Assembly (NCBI GenBank): GCA_027858355.1
Contig: JAQICW010000535.1
Location: forward strand, 1 to 15,700
DNA length: 15,700 bases
From: Desulfobacula sp.
GTDB lineage: Bacteria > Desulfobacterota > Desulfobacteria > Desulfobacterales > Desulfobacteraceae
Direction of reading: 5' to 3'
The notes beneath the pieces are model-generated. The model had not been told where the DNA came from. It made no database searches and saw only the letters and a list, made by a program, of their open reading frames with translations. The position numbers and the translations under genes are program-made. This document shows positions 13,529-15,700 of the stretch, piece after piece (position 1 is the first letter of the stretch; each line of letters opens with the position of its first letter).

Positions 13529-14188
13529 TTACCAGTCTTTTGCATGTCTGACATTACCAAATTCAGAACCTGTATACGCTCTTGTAAGGGGTGCCATAAA
13601 CATATGAAAAAATCGTGTGAAGGGTATCAAAATAAGCATTAGTTCCCCTGATAAAACATGGACAATAACTATCCATTTATATGCAAAAAATTGATGATAG
13701 GCTAAAAATCCGGTAACAAAAGGCAGAGCCACTATCAGGATAAAAAGAAAATCCGATAGACCAGTTAAAAATTTTACTTCCGGAACAACAAGACGTCTGA
13801 TCATAAAAAATATTAATGAAAAAATGATCATCAGGGTCAAGACATCTGCCACAGAATCATTAAGAGTAATCCATGACCACTGCATTGATTCTTCTAAAAG
13901 CATAACATGGGAGAGTAAAAAGATTGGAATTAAAAAAAGCAGCAGATGAAATACATAGGAGATGCTGTAAAAAACCGGGCTTTTCCTCGTGCTGACAGGT
14001 AAAAATGGTATTAGCCATACAAATATAGACCGGAAACTATATTTAAATGACAGGTAAGTGTAAATAAAATTTTCTCGTTCATTGACCAGTTTGATCACCT
14101 GGAAAAATCTGAATATAGCGCCAATGATAAATATCAAAAAAGAGATCCAGACCATGGGCCCCATAATAAAATGGATAAAAGAATGCAT
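13529..14188 (-). CDS. tmcC: Membrane cytochrome b subunit of the Tmc complex (TmcC)
   Basis: 219 residues with about five transmembrane helices: roughly 8-32, 73-97, 112-133, 140-164 and 172-197, plus an amphipathic stretch near 50-64. The layout resembles the nitrate-reductase gamma/HdrE/DsrM family of diheme cytochromes b. Candidate haem ligands are H81 and H94 on helix 2 and H177 and H195 on helix 5, a typical arrangement for two stacked haems; H165 is also near the membrane. Family knowledge: TmcC connects periplasmic TmcA with cytoplasmic TmcB. AGAGGAG lies five bases before the ATG and overlaps the tmcD stop codon, so the two are probably coupled. Haem number is inferred from the family and the His positions. 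Confidence 0.9.
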   Translation of the reverse strand: MHSFIHFIMGPMVWISFLIFIIGAIFRFFQVIKLVNERENFIYTYLSFKYSFRSIFVWLIPFLPVSTRKSPVFYSISYVFHLLLFLIPIFLLSHVMLLEESMQWSWITLNDSVADVLTLMIIFSLIFFMIRRLVVPEVKFLTGLSDFLFILIVALPFVTGFLAYHQFFAYKWIVIVHVLSGELMLILIPFTRFFHMFMAPLTRAYTGSEFGNVRHAKDW

Positions 14189-14198
14189 AGTTTCTCCT

Positions 14199-15455
14199 CT
14201 AAAGAACTTTGTCTAAAGTAAGTATTTGTCTTAAATAAATGCCGTTTTTCATAGCCTTTAAAAGAATCTTATCGTTATCCGGACTGATTTGTGGCTCAAA
14301 GATCATATCAAATGATTCCTGATAAACCTTCCCGTTGACCACCAGATAAAAACTACCACCTTTTTCCATTCTGGTGGCCAGTATTTCATTGTTGGAACTT
14401 ACAACCGGGTTCCACAATTTGTCTGCCTTGATGTTCCAGGGTTTCCCGTTGACTGCAATATCCCAGTATCCCCGGTTTTTAAAAACCGCCACTAGTGAGT
14501 CTCCATTTCCAGAATAAAAAAGCTCTGATATCATTGAGTCACAGTGAAGATCCCAGGTCTTATTATTTTCTGAAACAGTCCACTTACCATAGGTGTTGGA
14601 AACAATGGCGGCAATTTTTTTGCCGTCTCCATGAACAGCCAGTTTGCCGAGCTGTTCATAGCGTTTGTCCCAGAAGGGCTTGCCATCTTTTAAAAGAAAC
14701 CATTTGCCACCCTGTCTGACAGGCGCTATCACAGAAGCATCTTTATTTATAAATTCGGGTTTCCAGACGAATTGGAAGTTTTTTTCCCAGGATTGATTAT
14801 TCGCACAGATGGAGTAATCAATACGGTTTTTTCTGATGGAAGCGGCAACCTGCTCCCCTTTACTGTCAAAGGACAGATCCCAGATATTCATGAACTTTTC
14901 AGGCTGGACAATACCATCAACCGCTATTGAAAAAATGCCCCGGCTGAAGCCCTCAATATCGGCCTGACCCAGGGGGTCCACCTGGACAATGGCTGCTGAA
15001 GTGCCCTGGCGGCTTAAGACCACACCAGATATGTTTTCATAAAGCTCGTCCCACATCCTGTCATTGACAGACATTCCATATTGCCCGTCCTTTTGAACGG
15101 CTGCACCCATAAACGATCCATCCGGGGTAGATTGAAAATCCCAGATATAATCAAACCATGTTTCCCAGAAAGAGCCGTCTACACAGACTGTCCATTCTTC
15201 GTCCTTGCATGCGAGTACGGTAAGGTTTCCATTCGGCAAAAATCTTAGACACCACCCTTTTTCAAACGTTTCTTCCCAGATTTCTCCATTCACACAGACA
15301 CTGAACTGGGCTTCATCCATATTCACTATGGATGCGATTTTTTCTCCATCAGGGCTGACACTAATCTCTTCCATCCAGTTAAAGCGCTCTTGCCATTCTT
15401 TTACCGGAATTTCTTTTTTTTCTGAATGCCAATCCCATGGTTTTTCATTTTTCAT
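14199..15455 (-). CDS. tmcD: Tryptophan-rich propeller-like subunit of the Tmc complex (TmcD)
   Basis: 418 residues with about 21 Trp (5 percent), no signal peptide and no transmembrane helix, so likely cytoplasmic. The sequence is built of about eight or nine diverged repeats of 40-50 residues. Each has a strand carrying V-x-V-(N/D)-G followed by xxW(D/E), for example CVNGEIWEE, CVDGSFWET, SVNDRMWDE, NNQSWEK, DGKPFWDK, NNKTWDL and VNGKPWNI. This spacing suits a beta-propeller. In the Tmc complex TmcD is the Trp-rich subunit of unknown role. It has GGAG seven bases before the ATG and overlaps the preceding receiver gene by 11 bp. In this window the order is tmcD-tmcC-tmcB-tmcA, with tmcD transcribed first. 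No cofactor motif is seen. Confidence 0.88.
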   Translation of the reverse strand: MKNEKPWDWHSEKKEIPVKEWQERFNWMEEISVSPDGEKIASIVNMDEAQFSVCVNGEIWEETFEKGWCLRFLPNGNLTVLACKDEEWTVCVDGSFWETWFDYIWDFQSTPDGSFMGAAVQKDGQYGMSVNDRMWDELYENISGVVLSRQGTSAAIVQVDPLGQADIEGFSRGIFSIAVDGIVQPEKFMNIWDLSFDSKGEQVAASIRKNRIDYSICANNQSWEKNFQFVWKPEFINKDASVIAPVRQGGKWFLLKDGKPFWDKRYEQLGKLAVHGDGKKIAAIVSNTYGKWTVSENNKTWDLHCDSMISELFYSGNGDSLVAVFKNRGYWDIAVNGKPWNIKADKLWNPVVSSNNEILATRMEKGGSFYLVVNGKVYQESFDMIFEPQISPDNDKILLKAMKNGIYLRQILTLDKVL

Positions 15456-15700
15456 TGTTTATCTCCGGTTTTGTTTTGGTTAAATGTTCCTTATTTATTT
15501 TATAAAGTATGTTATCAATGGATGCCACCGTCAGCGGTTTTTCCAAAAATGCGTCAATTTTAGCCATTGATATTTCCTTTTTAAGTTCATCAGTTATAAT
15601 TGTTGCCATCAAAACCCTTGCTATCCCCGGTTTTTGGATGGCTGCCTGTTTCAAAAAAGTCAGTCCATCCATATCAGGAAGAAAATAATCAGAAATAACA
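15445..15700 (-). CDS. Response regulator receiver domain, N-terminal part beyond the window
   Basis: The minus strand is open from the window edge. The first codons read VISDYFLPDMDGLTF, which is the phosphoacceptor Asp region of a receiver, so the first ~50 residues lie outside. The rest has VLMATIIT (strand 4 region, Ala-Thr), FLEKPL with the conserved Lys-Pro, and ends in a short Lys/Glu-rich tail. No output domain follows the receiver; whether another domain precedes it cannot be seen. An ATG at 15672 lies in mid-domain and is not the start. It overlaps tmcD by 11 bp, so it is translated just before the Tmc structural genes and is probably part of their operon. Confidence 0.87.
   Translation of the reverse strand, partial: VISDYFLPDMDGLTFLKQAAIQKPGIARVLMATIITDELKKEISMAKIDAFLEKPLTVASIDNILYKINKEHLTKTKPEINNEK

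Overview
The window looks like chromosome of a low-to-mid G+C sulfate-reducing deltaproteobacterium, most likely Desulfobacterales. This is judged from gene content and coding style, because no rRNA or other phylogenetic marker is present. The two diagnostic blocks are a complete Tmc transmembrane redox complex (tmcA-D), a hallmark of sulfate reducers, and a cluster resembling the anaerobe-specific 'orange protein' (ORP) operons of Desulfovibrio.

Layout. Bases 1-211 (minus strand) hold the 5' part of a TumE-family toxin gene, cut by the window edge, with a consensus sigma-70 promoter whose predicted start site nearly coincides with the ATG. Bases 212-490 are regulatory DNA: that promoter, an operator-like dyad, an intrinsic terminator on the minus strand, a 10-bp palindrome, and a clear sigma-54 (-24/-12) promoter at 443-459 firing rightwards. 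Bases 491-4467 (plus strand) form a cluster: NifX/NifB-type cofactor-binding protein, degenerate receiver-like protein, two tandem MinD-type ATPases each with an inserted 2x[4Fe-4S] ferredoxin domain, two more NifX/ORP-type proteins, and a stand-alone PocR sensory-domain protein. Sigma-54 control together with this gene set matches what is known of ORP operons.

Bases 4479-15700 are one long minus-strand run of eleven or more tightly packed genes, read from right to left: a receiver protein (cut by the window edge), tmcD, tmcC, tmcB, tmcA, a receiver protein, a membrane histidine kinase with a haem-c-type periplasmic domain, a receiver-kinase, an uncharacterised 178-aa protein, a tandem universal stress protein, another receiver protein and a second receiver-kinase. 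The two gene sets converge with 11 bp between stop codons.

How the parts work together. TmcA (periplasmic tetrahaem cytochrome c3) passes electrons from periplasmic hydrogen or formate oxidation to membrane cytochrome b TmcC and the cytoplasmic HdrD-like TmcB; TmcD is a Trp-rich cytoplasmic propeller-like subunit. The co-directional sensors (haem-motif kinase, PAS-kinases, receivers) probably report on redox state through phosphotransfer. None of the regulators in the window carries a DNA-binding domain, so the output lies elsewhere or works by protein contact. The most unusual observations are the haem-c-motif histidine kinase inside the tmc operon, a shared three-cysteine PAS motif in two sensors, the sigma-54-driven ORP-like cluster with a pseudo-receiver and a PocR protein, the near-leaderless TumE promoter, and a 16-bp tandem repeat running over the tmcB stop codon.
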